Assembly (NCBI GenBank): GCA_910578425.1
Contig: CAJTQX010000001.1
Location: 96,048-160,047, forward strand
Length of the DNA: 64,000 nucleotides
Source of the DNA: an uncultured Anaerotignum sp.
Lineage (GTDB): Bacteria > Bacillota > Clostridia > Lachnospirales > Anaerotignaceae
Direction of reading: 5' to 3'
Under the pieces are notes generated by a model. It worked only from the letters and a program-made list of their open reading frames with translations. It ran no database searches and was not told where the DNA came from. The position numbers and the translations under genes are program-made. Shown one piece after another: positions 35,038 to 44,067 of the stretch; positions within the stretch are counted from its first letter, which is position 1; the number at the start of each line of letters is the position of its first letter.

Positions 35038-35081
35038 GAAAACAGGCAGCTGTCGAGAATATTCGACAGCTGCCTGTTTAT
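35038..35081. terminator. Bidirectional terminator between dinB-type and THUMP genes
   Basis: A perfect 16-bp stem (AACAGGCAGCTGTCGA with its complement at 35063-35078) lies between two convergent genes, with A-rich sequence to its left and T-rich to its right. Confidence 0.9.
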
Positions 35082-35082
35082 A

Positions 35083-36219
35083 TCAGCCTTTTTTAGGCGG
35101 ACGGGGTCCTTCAAACTGATAATAATCTGTTTTGATGCGCCCATTGAACAGCTTTCGTTTTCGGTCGGCTTTCCTGCCGAATAACGCTTCAAAGGTTTCC
35201 ATTGACGTGATGGCGTAGGTTGACCATGTGGAATCTGTTTTCATGAGCGCGCCCAGAGCGCGGTACATAGCTTCAACCTCTTTCAGTTCGCCGATTCGCT
35301 CGCCATAAGGCGGGTTTGTAATCAATACGCCGTATTCTCCCGGTAAGGAGATTTCCTGAACGGGTCTGGCTTCAAACGTAATGCAATCGTCTACACCGGC
35401 TTTTTCAGCGTTTTCTTTTGCCAATGCGATGGCAGCGGGGTCGATATCGCTGCCGTAAAGCTCTGGCGTACAATCATAATCAATCGCCTGATAGGCTTCT
35501 TTTCTTGCCTGCTTCCAGAGGTCTTTCCCAACGCGTTCCCATTCCTCACTGGCAAAATGACGGTTCAGGCCGGGGGCAATATTTCGTGCCAGCATTGCTG
35601 CCTCAATGGGAATTGTACCGGAGCCGCAGAACGGATCAAGCAGTATGCGGTCTTTTCGCCAGTAGCTCAGCTGCACCATTGCGGAGGCGATGGATTCTTT
35701 CAGCGGGGCGTCAAGGGCATTGGCGCGGTAGCCCCGCATATGCAGGCCGGAACCGCTGGTATCAATCGCCAGCGTGACAACATCCTTCAATATGCCGACC
35801 TGTATGGTATAAGATGCGCCGGTTTCATCGAACCAGTCTGTTCGATAGGTTTGCTTCAGCTTTTCTACAACAGCTTTTTTCACAATCGCCTGACAGTCGG
35901 AAACACTGAAAAGGGTGGACTTCACGGACTTGCCTACAACAGTAAACTTTCCGTCTTCCGGAATCCAGTCCGCCCAGGGGAGGGCCTTTGTCTGGTCGAA
36001 AAGCTCCGTGAAGGTAACGGCAGTAAAGCTGCCCATTTTCACCCAGACACGCCCCGCACAGCGCAGCCAGAGGTTAGCCTTCACAATATCTGCTTCTGTT
36101 CCCGTAAATTCAACACGTCCGTCAAAGGTTTTGATATTTTGGAACCCGAGAGCCTGACATTCCCGCTTGACAACGGCTTCCAGCCCAAAGGTAGTGGTTG
36201 CGATCAGTTGTATTGACAT
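35083..36219 (-). CDS. THUMP-domain class I SAM RNA methyltransferase (RlmL/YpsC type)
   Basis: The 378-residue protein has an N-terminal THUMP region (~1-155), DPFCGSGTIPIEAA (SAM site, near 195), an acidic GSDIDPAAIALAKENA and the catalytic ITNPPYGERIG (NPPY near 305). This is the N-terminal half of RlmL, which makes N2-methylguanosine in 23S rRNA; the Bacillus form is YpsC. ATG 36219 has AGGAGA upstream. It is monocistronic on the minus strand. Confidence 0.9.
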   Translation of the reverse strand: MSIQLIATTTFGLEAVVKRECQALGFQNIKTFDGRVEFTGTEADIVKANLWLRCAGRVWVKMGSFTAVTFTELFDQTKALPWADWIPEDGKFTVVGKSVKSTLFSVSDCQAIVKKAVVEKLKQTYRTDWFDETGASYTIQVGILKDVVTLAIDTSGSGLHMRGYRANALDAPLKESIASAMVQLSYWRKDRILLDPFCGSGTIPIEAAMLARNIAPGLNRHFASEEWERVGKDLWKQARKEAYQAIDYDCTPELYGSDIDPAAIALAKENAEKAGVDDCITFEARPVQEISLPGEYGVLITNPPYGERIGELKEVEAMYRALGALMKTDSTWSTYAITSMETFEALFGRKADRKRKLFNGRIKTDYYQFEGPRPPKKG

Positions 36220-36356
36220 AAAATTTCTCCTATCCTTTTTCTTTCAGTATACCAATTTTTTGGGAAAAAGGGAAGGAAGTTCTTTTATTCAGGCAGGATA
36301 GAGCAGAAAATTGCTGCTTGTGGGCGGGGACGGAATGTGAATGCATTTCGGTGTGG

Positions 36357-36385
36357 TTGAAATACTGTGAAAAAAAGGGTATAAT
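36357..36385 (+). promoter_or_regulatory. Promoter of rarA
   Basis: TTGAAA 36357-36362, a 17-base spacer and TATAAT 36380-36385, about 30 bases before the start codon. Confidence 0.72.
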
Positions 36386-36415
36386 GGCAGTAATTTGGGT
36401 GAAAGGGAGAGAAAA

Positions 36416-37741
36416 ATGGATTTATTTGAATATAACAGAAGCCTGCGAGGCGGGGCGGACAGCCCGCTGGCAGCCCGAATGCGTCCGGCTTCTTTGGAGG
36501 AATTTGTAGGGCAGGAGCATATCGTAGGGCGGGACAAGCTGCTTTACCGCGCGATCAAGAGCGACCGCCTCAGCTCGGTTATTTTTTACGGCCCGCCAGG
36601 GACGGGGAAAACGACGCTGGCGAAAATTATCGCGAATACAACAGAAAGCGCGTTCCATCAACTGAACGCCACAACGTCCGGTGTGAAGGATATTAAGGAA
36701 ACGGTGGAAAACGCGCGGGCGGATCTGGGAATGTACGGCAGAAAGACCATACTTTTTATTGATGAAATACACCGCTTTAATAAAAGTCAGCAGGACGCAC
36801 TTTTGCCGCATGTTGAGGACGGAACCGTGATTCTTATTGGCGCGACAACGGAAAATCCTTATTATGAGGTGAACAAAGCACTGGTTTCCCGCTCCATTGT
36901 ATTTGAGCTGCGCCAGTTGGAAGAAAAGGATATTGCTGTGCTTCTGCGCCGCGCTCTTGTGGATGAGGAGAAGGGCATGGGAGTTTACCATGCCGAAATG
37001 GACGAGGATGCGCTGCATTTTCTGGCGGATACGGCAAACGGGGACGCACGGACGGCGTTAAACGCGCTGGAGCTTGCTGTTTTAACTACAAATCCGGACA
37101 AAGCAGGAAAAATCCGTATATCCCTGCAAACGGCGGAGGACTGCATACAGAGGCGGGCTCTGAATTACGATAAGGGCGGCGACAATCATTATGACACCAT
37201 ATCGGCATTCATTAAAAGCATGCGCGGCTCCGACCCTGACGCGGCTTTGTATTATCTGGCCAAAATGATATATGCAGGAGAAGATCCAAAGTTTATCGCC
37301 CGCCGCGTTGTTATCTGTGCATCGGAGGACGTGGGCAATGCAGATCCGCACGCATTGCAGGTGGCAGTCGCGGCAATGGAGGCAGTCAATTTTGTTGGCA
37401 TGCCGGAGGGCAGAATACCGCTGGCACAGGCTGTAACATACGTTGCCTGCGCACCGAAAAGCAACGCCGCCTATATGGGGATTGATAAGGCCCTGTCTGA
37501 TGTGCGCAATATACGAATCCGTTCTGTGCCGCCGCATCTGCGCAACGCAAGCCACAGCGGTGCAACGGACCTGGGGCTGGGCGTGGGTTATCTTTATGCG
37601 CATGATTTTCCCGGGCACTATGTAAAACAGCAATATCTGCCGGATGAATTGGTTGGGACAGTTTATTATGAGCCGACGGAAAACGGTGTAGAACAGCGTA
37701 TCCGCGAACGGCTGCGGCGGCTGCGCGGGGATATGGAATAA
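36416..37741 (+). CDS. rarA: Replication-associated recombination protein A (RarA/MgsA)
   Basis: A 441-residue AAA+ ATPase: RPASLEEFVGQEHIVG, Walker A GPPGTGKTT (~60), Walker B LFIDEIHRFNKSQQD (~118) and sensor GATTENPYYEVN. The C-terminal tetramerisation region has YDKGGDNHYDTISAFIKS and YLPDEL. It acts at stalled forks. ATG 36416 follows AAAGGGAG. It stands alone before the pheST T-box. Confidence 0.95.
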   Translation: MDLFEYNRSLRGGADSPLAARMRPASLEEFVGQEHIVGRDKLLYRAIKSDRLSSVIFYGPPGTGKTTLAKIIANTTESAFHQLNATTSGVKDIKETVENARADLGMYGRKTILFIDEIHRFNKSQQDALLPHVEDGTVILIGATTENPYYEVNKALVSRSIVFELRQLEEKDIAVLLRRALVDEEKGMGVYHAEMDEDALHFLADTANGDARTALNALELAVLTTNPDKAGKIRISLQTAEDCIQRRALNYDKGGDNHYDTISAFIKSMRGSDPDAALYYLAKMIYAGEDPKFIARRVVICASEDVGNADPHALQVAVAAMEAVNFVGMPEGRIPLAQAVTYVACAPKSNAAYMGIDKALSDVRNIRIRSVPPHLRNASHSGATDLGLGVGYLYAHDFPGHYVKQQYLPDELVGTVYYEPTENGVEQRIRERLRRLRGDME

Positions 37742-37783
37742 ACGCCCGCAGCTATTTTTTGCAAAAAAATCTGTTTTTTTCTC

Positions 37784-37811
37784 TTGACATTCAATAGGAT
37801 TGTGCTAAAAT
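37784..37811 (+). promoter_or_regulatory. Promoter of pheST
   Basis: TTGACA 37784-37789, a 16-base spacer and TAAAAT 37806-37811 preceded by TGC (extended -10). Confidence 0.78.
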
Positions 37812-37819
37812 AAAGTTTA

Positions 37820-38062
37820 TTAAATGGAAAACAACAAGGAAGATGAAAAGTACGCAGACGCATCCGCCGCAGAGAGAGAACGTCACCGGCTGAAAGCGTT
37901 TTTGGTCAGGATGGCTGCGGAAGTTCCCATCGGAGTTGGTTCCCTGAAAATGGAGTAGGGGAATCCGAGTGATGCACGTTACGCATAAAAGAGCCTGTGT
38001 TGGCAGGAATTTGGGTGGTACCGCGGAATATCTTCGTCCCTTTTTGGGAGGAAGATTTTTTT
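37820..38062 (+). promoter_or_regulatory. T-box leader (tRNA-Phe sensing) of pheST with terminator
   Basis: The T-box core GGGTGGTACCGCGG is at 38013-38026; its bulge binds the tRNA acceptor end. It is followed by a terminator stem ATCTTCGTCCC / GGGAGGAAGAT (38029-38055) and a T run. Upstream, CAGAGAGAGAAC near 37870 fits the GA motif of Stem I. TTC triplets at about 37922 and 37940 are candidate Phe specifiers; which one is used cannot be settled by eye. Uncharged tRNA-Phe would favour the antiterminator and allow pheST expression. Confidence 0.9.
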
Positions 38063-38071
38063 ATGCTTTTA

Positions 38072-38194
38072 GCAGTGCGAAAGCAAAGCTGGAAGGAATG
38101 GAACATGCTTGCATGTGGAATTCCTTGCAGAATTGCTTTCATGGGGCGATAGCCCGAATGAGTAAATCCGAAGGATTTACGAATGTCGCGCTGC
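38072..38194 (+). repeat. Cloverleaf-like structured element, copy 3 (pheST leader)
   Basis: A 123-nt unit with the same plan as the copy at 3497. The outer stem is GCAGTGCG (38072-38079) with CGCGCTGC (38187-38194). Arm 1 pairs GAAAGCAA and AAGGAAT with TTGCTTTC and ATTCCTT, capped by ACATG-CTTG-CATGT. Arm 2 is GGGC-GATA-GCCC. Arm 3 is GTAAATCC-GAA-GGATTTAC. Most stem bases differ from copy 1, yet pairing is kept; the CTTG tip and the CAT-GGGCG-TAGCCCG-ATGAG core are conserved. It lies just after the T-box terminator and before pheS, in the sense direction. Confidence 0.75.
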
Positions 38195-38300
38195 GGAAAG
38201 AGGGCGAGCAGAGGTGTGGTTTGCGTATGCTTGCATACGGAAAACGCGTTCTCGAGGGCTTCATAGGGCAAAAAGCACAAACTGCATTATGGAAGAAGAA
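38195..38300 (+). repeat. Partial cloverleaf element, copy 4
   Basis: A second GTATG-CTTG-CATAC tip at 38225-38238 lies within weak flanking pairing (TGTGGTTT with AAAACGCG, counting G-T pairs). It is followed by GGGCTTCATAGGGC, recalling the start of arm 2. The rest of the unit is not recognisable. From 38300 to the pheS ribosome site nothing else is seen. Confidence 0.5.
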
Positions 38301-38408
38301 TAAAAACAGGACAGTAACAGTGTTCCGCAGAATACGGATACACTGCGAAATAAAAATTTATCAAGCAATTCATGCATTACAAAAATAGAGGCGAGAGGAG
38401 AAAGAAAA

Positions 38409-39428
38409 ATGAAGGAAAAACTGAAAATGCTTCAGGAAAAAGCATCTGAGGCTTTCCGGGAAGCGAAGGAAATCAAAGATGTAGACGAACTGAAGGTAAA
38501 GTATCTTGGGAAAAAGGGCGAACTGACGCGTCTTTTGAAGGATTTAGGCAGGCTTTCCGCAGAGGAACGCCCTGTCATCGGGCAATTTGCGAATGAGGTA
38601 CGGCAGGACATTGAAACCATGCTGGAGGAAACGAAAAAACGCTTGATGGCGGCTGAAATGGAGCACCGCATGGAAAAGGAAAAAATCGACGTGACAATGC
38701 CCGGCAAGGCGCAGCCTGAAGGTCACAAGCACCCGATGAGCATTGTTATTGACGAGCTTTGCGACATCTTCATGGGTATGGGCTACGAGGTGGCGGAGGG
38801 CCCCGAGGTAGAAAAGGATTATTACAACTTTGAGGCGTTGAATATTCCGAAAAACCACCCTGCGAGAGATGAGCAGGATACCTTTTACATCAACGGAGAA
38901 ATCCTCCTGCGGACACAGACCTCCCCGATGCAGGTGCGCACGATGGAAAAGGGCAAGCTGCCTATCCGTATGGTCTGCCCTGGCGCGGTTTACCGTTCCG
39001 ACGAGGTAGACGCGACGCATTCCCCTGTGTTCCATCAGATGGAGGGGCTGGTAGTGGATAAAAATATCACAATGGGCGACCTGAAGGGCGCGCTGATCAC
39101 ATTTGCGCGGGAGCTGTTCGGGGAGGACGTAAAGGTTAGATTCCGCCCTCATCATTTCCCGTTCACAGAGCCCAGCGCGGAAATGGACGTTAGCTGCTTT
39201 GCCTGCGGCGGAGAGGGCTGCCGCGTCTGCAAGGGAGAAGGCTATATTGAGCTTTTGGGCTGCGGCATGGTACACCCGAAGGTACTGAAAATGAGCGGCA
39301 TTGACCCGGAAGAATACAGCGGCTTTGCCTTCGGTATGGGGCTGGAGCGTGTTGCGATGCAGCGTTACGGCATCACAGACCTGCGTCTGCTGTTTGAAAA
39401 TGATATGAAATTCCTGAAACAATTCTGA
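38409..39428 (+). CDS. pheS: Phenylalanyl-tRNA synthetase alpha subunit
   Basis: A 339-residue PheS: N-terminal coiled coil (~1-85), motif 2 region FHQMEGLVVDK (~214), FRPHHFPFTEPSAEMDVSCFACGG with the Cys cluster CFACGGEGCRVC usual in Clostridia, and motif 3 FAFGMGLERVAM near 308. It charges tRNA-Phe as an alpha2-beta2 enzyme with PheT. GAGGAGAAAG lies upstream of the ATG. The T-box leader controls it. Confidence 0.97.
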   Translation: MKEKLKMLQEKASEAFREAKEIKDVDELKVKYLGKKGELTRLLKDLGRLSAEERPVIGQFANEVRQDIETMLEETKKRLMAAEMEHRMEKEKIDVTMPGKAQPEGHKHPMSIVIDELCDIFMGMGYEVAEGPEVEKDYYNFEALNIPKNHPARDEQDTFYINGEILLRTQTSPMQVRTMEKGKLPIRMVCPGAVYRSDEVDATHSPVFHQMEGLVVDKNITMGDLKGALITFARELFGEDVKVRFRPHHFPFTEPSAEMDVSCFACGGEGCRVCKGEGYIELLGCGMVHPKVLKMSGIDPEEYSGFAFGMGLERVAMQRYGITDLRLLFENDMKFLKQF

Positions 39429-39459
39429 TAAATACAACCATAGAGAGGAGAATACATTC

Positions 39460-41859
39460 ATGGACGTACCGATGTCTTGGCTGAAAGAATACGCGCCTGT
39501 GACGGCGGGTTTGAAAGATTTTATGGAAGATATGACGATGAGCGGCTCTAAGGTAGAAGGAGCCGTTACAATGGGCGGCGAAATCAAAAACGTTGTGACT
39601 GGCCGCATCAACAGGATTGAAAAACATCCCCATGCGGATAAGCTGGTGGTATGCAAAATTGAGGTTGGCGGCGGGAAGGAACTGACGATTGTTACCGGCG
39701 CACCGAATGTAAAAGAAGGGGATTATGTGCCTGTCGCGCTGGATAACTCTGTGCTGGCTGACGGGACGGAAATCCATACCAGCGATTTCCGCGGTGTGAT
39801 TTCCGAAGGCATGATGTGCTCCATTGAGGAGCTTGGCTTTGACCGCCACGATTTCCCAGAAGCACCGGAATATGGTATTTACCTGTTCCCCGAACCTGTG
39901 GAACTGGGGCTTGACGTGACGGATGTAATGGATTTGAAAGACGATATTGTGGAATTTGAAATTACATCCAACCGTCCCGACTGTTACAGCATTGTCGGCA
40001 TTGCAAGGGAAGCGGCGGCAACATACAACATTCCTTTCAAATATCCCGAACTTACCGCAAAAGAAGAAGGCGAAGGACGCGCGGAGGATGTAGTAAGGGT
40101 CGACATTGAAAATCCCGTACTCTGCCCCAGATACGTTGCGAAAGTGGTAAAAAATGTAAAAATCGGGCCTTCCCCGAGATGGATGCGCAAGCGTCTGCGT
40201 GCGGCTGGTATGCGTCCCATCAACAATATCGTTGATATTACGAACTATGTCATGTTGGAGCTGGGGCATCCCATGCATGCATTCAGCATTGAAACCATTA
40301 AAGACAACCATATCATTGTGCGGAATGCAAAAGAAGGAGAAACCATTACGACTTTGGACGGGAATGTGCGCCAGCTTGACCCCTCCATGCTGGTCATCGC
40401 GGATACGGAGAAGGCAGTCGGCATTGCGGGCGTAATGGGTGGCGAAAATTCCAAAATTGTGGAGGGCTCCCAGGCGGTACTGTTCGAGTGCGCCTGCTTC
40501 GATGGTCCCAATATCCGCATTACGGCGAAAAAGGCAGGGTTGCGTACAGACGCATCCAGCAAATATGAAAAGGGCATTGACCCGAATCTGGCAATCGACG
40601 CGGCAAACCGCGCGGCGCATTTGGTAGAGCTTTTGGGTGCGGGCGATGTCGTACCCGGCGTTGTGGACAATTATCCCGGAAAGCGTGCCACATGGGAAAT
40701 TTCCTATTCCCCGGAATGGATCAACAAATTCCTCGGGACAAATATTCCTGAAAAGGATATGCAGGAATACTTTGAGCGCGTGCAGCTGAAAGTTGATCCT
40801 GTGAACCATAAGGTCACAGTGCCGACCTTCCGTCCTGATATTGAAGCACAGGCCGACCTGGCAGAGGAAGTTGCCCGCATGTACGGTTACGATAAAATTA
40901 CGGAAACACTTGCTTCCGGTACGCCGACAGTCGGCAAAAAAACATATGAACAGAGCATTACCGCTATAGTGAAAAATACTATGGTGGCAGATGGACTTTG
41001 CGAAGCAATGACATACAGCTTTGAAAGCCCGAAGGTATTCGACAAAATACTGCTTCCTGCGGACAGCCCTCTGCGGAAAACGGTTACCATCTCGAACCCT
41101 CTGGGCGAGGATTTCAGCGTGATGCGTACGGTTTCCTTCAACGGTATCTTAAATTCGCTTTCCACAAACTATAACCGCCGGAATGACAGTGCGGCATTGT
41201 TCGAGGTTGCAAGGATTTATATTCCGAAGGCTCTGCCTGTAACGGAACTGCCGGATGAAATCCCGACACTGACAATCGGCATGTATGGCAATATGGATTT
41301 CTTCGATTTGAAGGGCATTGCAGAGCACTTGACAGATGTTCTGGGTATAAAGGACAAAACAGAATACGAAACGGAGAAAACACTGCCCTGGATGCATCCC
41401 GGACGTACGGCTTCTGTATGGATAAATGGCGAAAATGTTGGCTATCTGGGCGAACTGCATCCGATGGTGGCGAAAAACTACAGCATTGGCACAAGGGTAT
41501 ATCTGGCGGTACTGGATATGCAGAAACTGATCGCGAATGCCAACAGAAACGTTGTATATCAGGCTCTGCCGAAATTCCCTGCAATTACGAGAGATATCGC
41601 TATGCTGGTGAAAGAGGATGTTACCGTGAAACAGATTGCGGATGAGATCAAGAAGAATGCAGGCGAATATCTGGAAGAAGCGAAGCTGTTTGACGTATAT
41701 CAGGGAGAACAGATTGAGGCAGGCTGCAAATCTGTCGCGTACTCCATTTCTTTCCGCAGTGCGGACAGAACGCTTTCGGACAGCGATATAGCTGATCCGA
41801 TGCAGGCTATCATCAACGGGCTGGCGAACGAATTGGGCGCACAGCTGAGAGATAAATAA
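39460..41859 (+). CDS. pheT: Phenylalanyl-tRNA synthetase beta subunit
   Basis: A 799-residue PheT in the usual order: tRNA-binding EMAP-like domain (~40-150, HPHADKLVVCK), B3/4 editing domain (MLELGHPMHAFS ~265), B5 domain (~405-475), catalytic-like domain, and a C-terminal anticodon-binding FDX domain (FPAITRDIAMLVKED ~705). AGAGGAG precedes the ATG, 31 bases after pheS. A strong terminator lies about 85 bases beyond the stop. Confidence 0.97.
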   Translation: MDVPMSWLKEYAPVTAGLKDFMEDMTMSGSKVEGAVTMGGEIKNVVTGRINRIEKHPHADKLVVCKIEVGGGKELTIVTGAPNVKEGDYVPVALDNSVLADGTEIHTSDFRGVISEGMMCSIEELGFDRHDFPEAPEYGIYLFPEPVELGLDVTDVMDLKDDIVEFEITSNRPDCYSIVGIAREAAATYNIPFKYPELTAKEEGEGRAEDVVRVDIENPVLCPRYVAKVVKNVKIGPSPRWMRKRLRAAGMRPINNIVDITNYVMLELGHPMHAFSIETIKDNHIIVRNAKEGETITTLDGNVRQLDPSMLVIADTEKAVGIAGVMGGENSKIVEGSQAVLFECACFDGPNIRITAKKAGLRTDASSKYEKGIDPNLAIDAANRAAHLVELLGAGDVVPGVVDNYPGKRATWEISYSPEWINKFLGTNIPEKDMQEYFERVQLKVDPVNHKVTVPTFRPDIEAQADLAEEVARMYGYDKITETLASGTPTVGKKTYEQSITAIVKNTMVADGLCEAMTYSFESPKVFDKILLPADSPLRKTVTISNPLGEDFSVMRTVSFNGILNSLSTNYNRRNDSAALFEVARIYIPKALPVTELPDEIPTLTIGMYGNMDFFDLKGIAEHLTDVLGIKDKTEYETEKTLPWMHPGRTASVWINGENVGYLGELHPMVAKNYSIGTRVYLAVLDMQKLIANANRNVVYQALPKFPAITRDIAMLVKEDVTVKQIADEIKKNAGEYLEEAKLFDVYQGEQIEAGCKSVAYSISFRSADRTLSDSDIADPMQAIINGLANELGAQLRDK

Positions 41860-41943
41860 GAGGCTGTCTGATACGGCAGGTTCTGGCAGACGGGAAAAAA
41901 GCCCGCAGCCGAGGAATACAAAAGAAAAAAGCGCGATAAAAAT

Positions 41944-41994
41944 GGAGTGTCCGAAGGAGTCTTTTTAGAAATCTTCGGACACTCCGCTTTTTGC
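41944..41994 (+). terminator. Terminator of pheST
   Basis: GGAGTGTCCGAAG (41944-41956) pairs with CTTCGGACACTCC (41973-41985) and a T run follows. Confidence 0.92.
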
Positions 41995-42024
41995 GTCAGA
42001 CAGGCTTTGTTTTATGTGAGCATT

Positions 42025-42408
42025 TCAGTTGCGCTTGATGTAGTCGCACTTCTGGCATTGTGTTAATGTGGTTTCTTTTTCTTCCTTGTGATACGCGCCT
42101 GACCACTGGCAGATATTCTGTAAAATTGGCACAACGGAAATGCCTTTTGGGGTCAGCGTATATTCCACGCGCGGCGGGATTTCGTCATATTGTCTGCGTT
42201 GTATGATTTCATCGGCAATCAGTTCTTTCAGCGCGGCAGCAAGTACGGCGTCTGTGATATTTACCATTTCTCTGCGGAGCGCGCTGTAGCGCAGAACCTC
42301 TTTTTCTGCCAGAACGCATATGATTCTCGATTTCCATTTTCCTCCAAAAATATCCAGCCCGTATTCCAGCGGGCAGCGGATATCTTTTTCCATTTTCGGC
42401 TGATACAT
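42025..42408 (-). CDS. HxlR family transcriptional regulator
   Basis: This 127-residue winged-helix protein has CPLEYGLDIFGGKWKSRIICVL (~12-33), the HxlR hallmark with a conserved N-terminal Cys, then LRYSALRREMVNITDAVLAAALKEL and YTLTPKG wing. Such regulators sense thiol-reactive or quinone-like stress. The tail CQKCDYIKRN adds a CxxC. It faces the small protein gene at 42578, the likely target. ATG 42408 follows AAAGGGGG. Confidence 0.9.
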   Translation of the reverse strand: MYQPKMEKDIRCPLEYGLDIFGGKWKSRIICVLAEKEVLRYSALRREMVNITDAVLAAALKELIADEIIQRRQYDEIPPRVEYTLTPKGISVVPILQNICQWSGAYHKEEKETTLTQCQKCDYIKRN

Positions 42409-42436
42409 GATAGTTCCCCCTTTTTGATTTAGGAAA

Positions 42437-42465
42437 AGTATAGGGCGTTATCTGCGGTTTTGCAA
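42437..42465 (-). promoter_or_regulatory. Promoter of the HxlR gene
   Basis: On the minus strand TTGCAA (42465-42460), a 17-base spacer and TATACT (42442-42437). Confidence 0.7.
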
Positions 42466-42469
42466 GCTG

Positions 42470-42485
42470 CTATGAAAATTCATAG
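42470..42485. promoter_or_regulatory. Palindromic candidate HxlR operator
   Basis: CTATGAA-AA-TTCATAG is a perfect 7+7 inverted repeat between the two divergent genes, just upstream of the HxlR -35 box. A dimeric winged-helix regulator would fit such a site; binding is inferred. Confidence 0.55.
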
Positions 42486-42577
42486 TAACTCATAAATTTG
42501 CTGATATATTTTCAGGAACCAGCAGGAGTGCTATGATACAGACAGCTTCAAAAAATATATTTTAGGAGGATATCACA

Positions 42578-42868
42578 ATGAAAGTAAAAGCGTATCTGGA
42601 GATTACAATGGTTATCAACGAAGCAAACCGCCCCGCAGCGGCAGAGGTATATCATGCGTACCGTCAGCCGTTCCTTGACACGATTGCGGGCGCATGCACA
42701 AAAGAGCTGCTGGTGCGTGCAGAGGATGTGCAGGTACTGCATGGTTTCGACAGTGTGGAACATGCACAGGCCTATCTGGAAAGTAAAATGTTTCAGGATG
42801 ATGTTTTTGTCGGCCTGAAGCCGCTTTGGAGCGCAGAGCCGGAGGTAAGAATCTATACAGCAGCATAA
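42578..42868 (+). CDS. Small alpha/beta-barrel (antibiotic-biosynthesis-monooxygenase-like) protein
   Basis: This 96-residue protein shows the beta-alpha-beta pattern of dimeric ferredoxin-like barrels: a first strand KVKAYLEITMVI, a helix FLDTIAGACTKELLVR, a second half LHGFDSVEHAQAYLES and a final VRIYTA strand. ABM-type proteins act as quinol or heme monooxygenases, but no catalytic residue set is clear here. TATGAT at 42532-42537 (extended by TGC) is its likely -10 box, and TAGGAGG lies before the ATG. Divergence from HxlR suggests it is induced by the same signal. Confidence 0.6.
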   Translation: MKVKAYLEITMVINEANRPAAAEVYHAYRQPFLDTIAGACTKELLVRAEDVQVLHGFDSVEHAQAYLESKMFQDDVFVGLKPLWSAEPEVRIYTAA

Positions 42869-42877
42869 ACAGAAAAC

Positions 42878-42917
42878 GGTGAAAGCCTTTTTTATGTGGG
42901 CTTTCACCATTTTTTTG
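42878..42917. terminator. Bidirectional terminator before degV
   Basis: GGTGAAAGCC pairs with GGCTTTCACC; T runs on both strands serve the 42578 gene and the convergent DegV gene. Confidence 0.9.
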
Positions 42918-42918
42918 C

Positions 42919-43800
42919 TTACAGATATTCGTATTTTTTGATATAACAGATACCGATGGGGGTAGGACCGGCATGTGTGCCGATTGTGATGCCGATAGGC
43001 CAGATTTCCTCTGTCACATCGAAGCCTTCGCTGCGCAGTTCTTCAGCAACTTCTTCCGCGGCAGCCTGACGTTCCCGCTCCGCGCGTATCACGCAAATGC
43101 GGTACTTCTCTTTTTCCGCGCCGATTTCTTCCTTTGTCATTTCTATGATATGGCGAAGGGCTTTTTTATGCCCGCGTACCTTACCGGACGGGAACAGTTC
43201 GCCATCCGTCATAACGATGATGGGTTTGATATTCAGTATCGTTCCGGCAAGCGCGGAGGCTTTGCCAACTCTCCCGCCCTTTTGCAGGAAATCCAGAGAA
43301 TCGACTGTAAAATTGATTTTGGAAGTCTGCTTCTGGCAGTCAAGCGTTTCAACCAACTGGTCAAGGGAATAGCCTTCATCCCGCATGCGGCAGGCTTCAT
43401 AGACCAGAAGCCCCTGTGTACCTGTGACGGAAATGGAATCCATAACTTCGATGCGGGCATCGGGATAGGTTTCCAGAAGTATGTTTCCGGCGTTCATCGC
43501 GCTTTGATATGAGCCGCTGAATTTGGAGGTCAGGCAGATGCAGAGAATATCCTTCCCTTCCTTCAAATATGGTTCAAATACATTGATATAATCCTGTATC
43601 GGGGGCAGAGAGGTTTTCGGGTAGACTTTGCGCGCCTTTACTTCATCATAGAATGTTTCTGGCGTAAGCTCCAGAATTTCTTTATAATAGGTAACTGTAT
43701 CAAAGGAAACGAAATAGGGAACGATGCCGATATTTAATGTTTCCAAAAGGCTCATGGGAAGATCACAGGAGCTGTCGGATATAATCTGGTATGGTTTCAT
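42919..43800 (-). CDS. DegV family fatty-acid-binding protein
   Basis: The 293-residue product has the DegV start YQIISDSSCDLP, KTSLPPIQDYINVF, CICLTSKFSGSYQSA, and INFTVDSLDFLQKGGRVGKASA (lipid-pocket region). Related FakB proteins bind fatty acids and hand them to the FakA kinase for phospholipid synthesis. No fakA is seen nearby, and DegV paralogues are many in Clostridia. ATG 43800 follows GGAGGAC; longer forms starting upstream lack support. Confidence 0.88.
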   Translation of the reverse strand: MKPYQIISDSSCDLPMSLLETLNIGIVPYFVSFDTVTYYKEILELTPETFYDEVKARKVYPKTSLPPIQDYINVFEPYLKEGKDILCICLTSKFSGSYQSAMNAGNILLETYPDARIEVMDSISVTGTQGLLVYEACRMRDEGYSLDQLVETLDCQKQTSKINFTVDSLDFLQKGGRVGKASALAGTILNIKPIIVMTDGELFPSGKVRGHKKALRHIIEMTKEEIGAEKEKYRICVIRAERERQAAAEEVAEELRSEGFDVTEEIWPIGITIGTHAGPTPIGICYIKKYEYL

Positions 43801-44002
43801 GTACTGTCCTCCATGTGTAGTTGTTTTCTTAGCAGGTTTTATTTTAGAGGAAAAGAGCGGGGTTGTCAATGGCGGCATGGGAAAATCAGGATTCTTAAGA
43901 GATACTTAACATCTGGAAAAGGCGGTTCGGCTTCAGAAAACAGCTTTTGCCTTTGGGATTGTTTTCTTAAATCAGGCCGTCTTTTGCAGGTTGTGTTTTT
44001 GT

Positions 44003-44031
44003 TTGCTTTTCCGCTCTGACAATGCTATACT
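44003..44031 (+). promoter_or_regulatory. Promoter of topB
   Basis: TTGCTT 44003-44008, a 17-base spacer and TATACT 44026-44031. Transcription would start near 44038, so the ATG at 44038 can hardly be a normal start, which supports TTG 44068. Confidence 0.65.
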
Positions 44032-44067
44032 GAAAAAATGCGGAAAACTGGAAAGGAGGCGGAAAAA

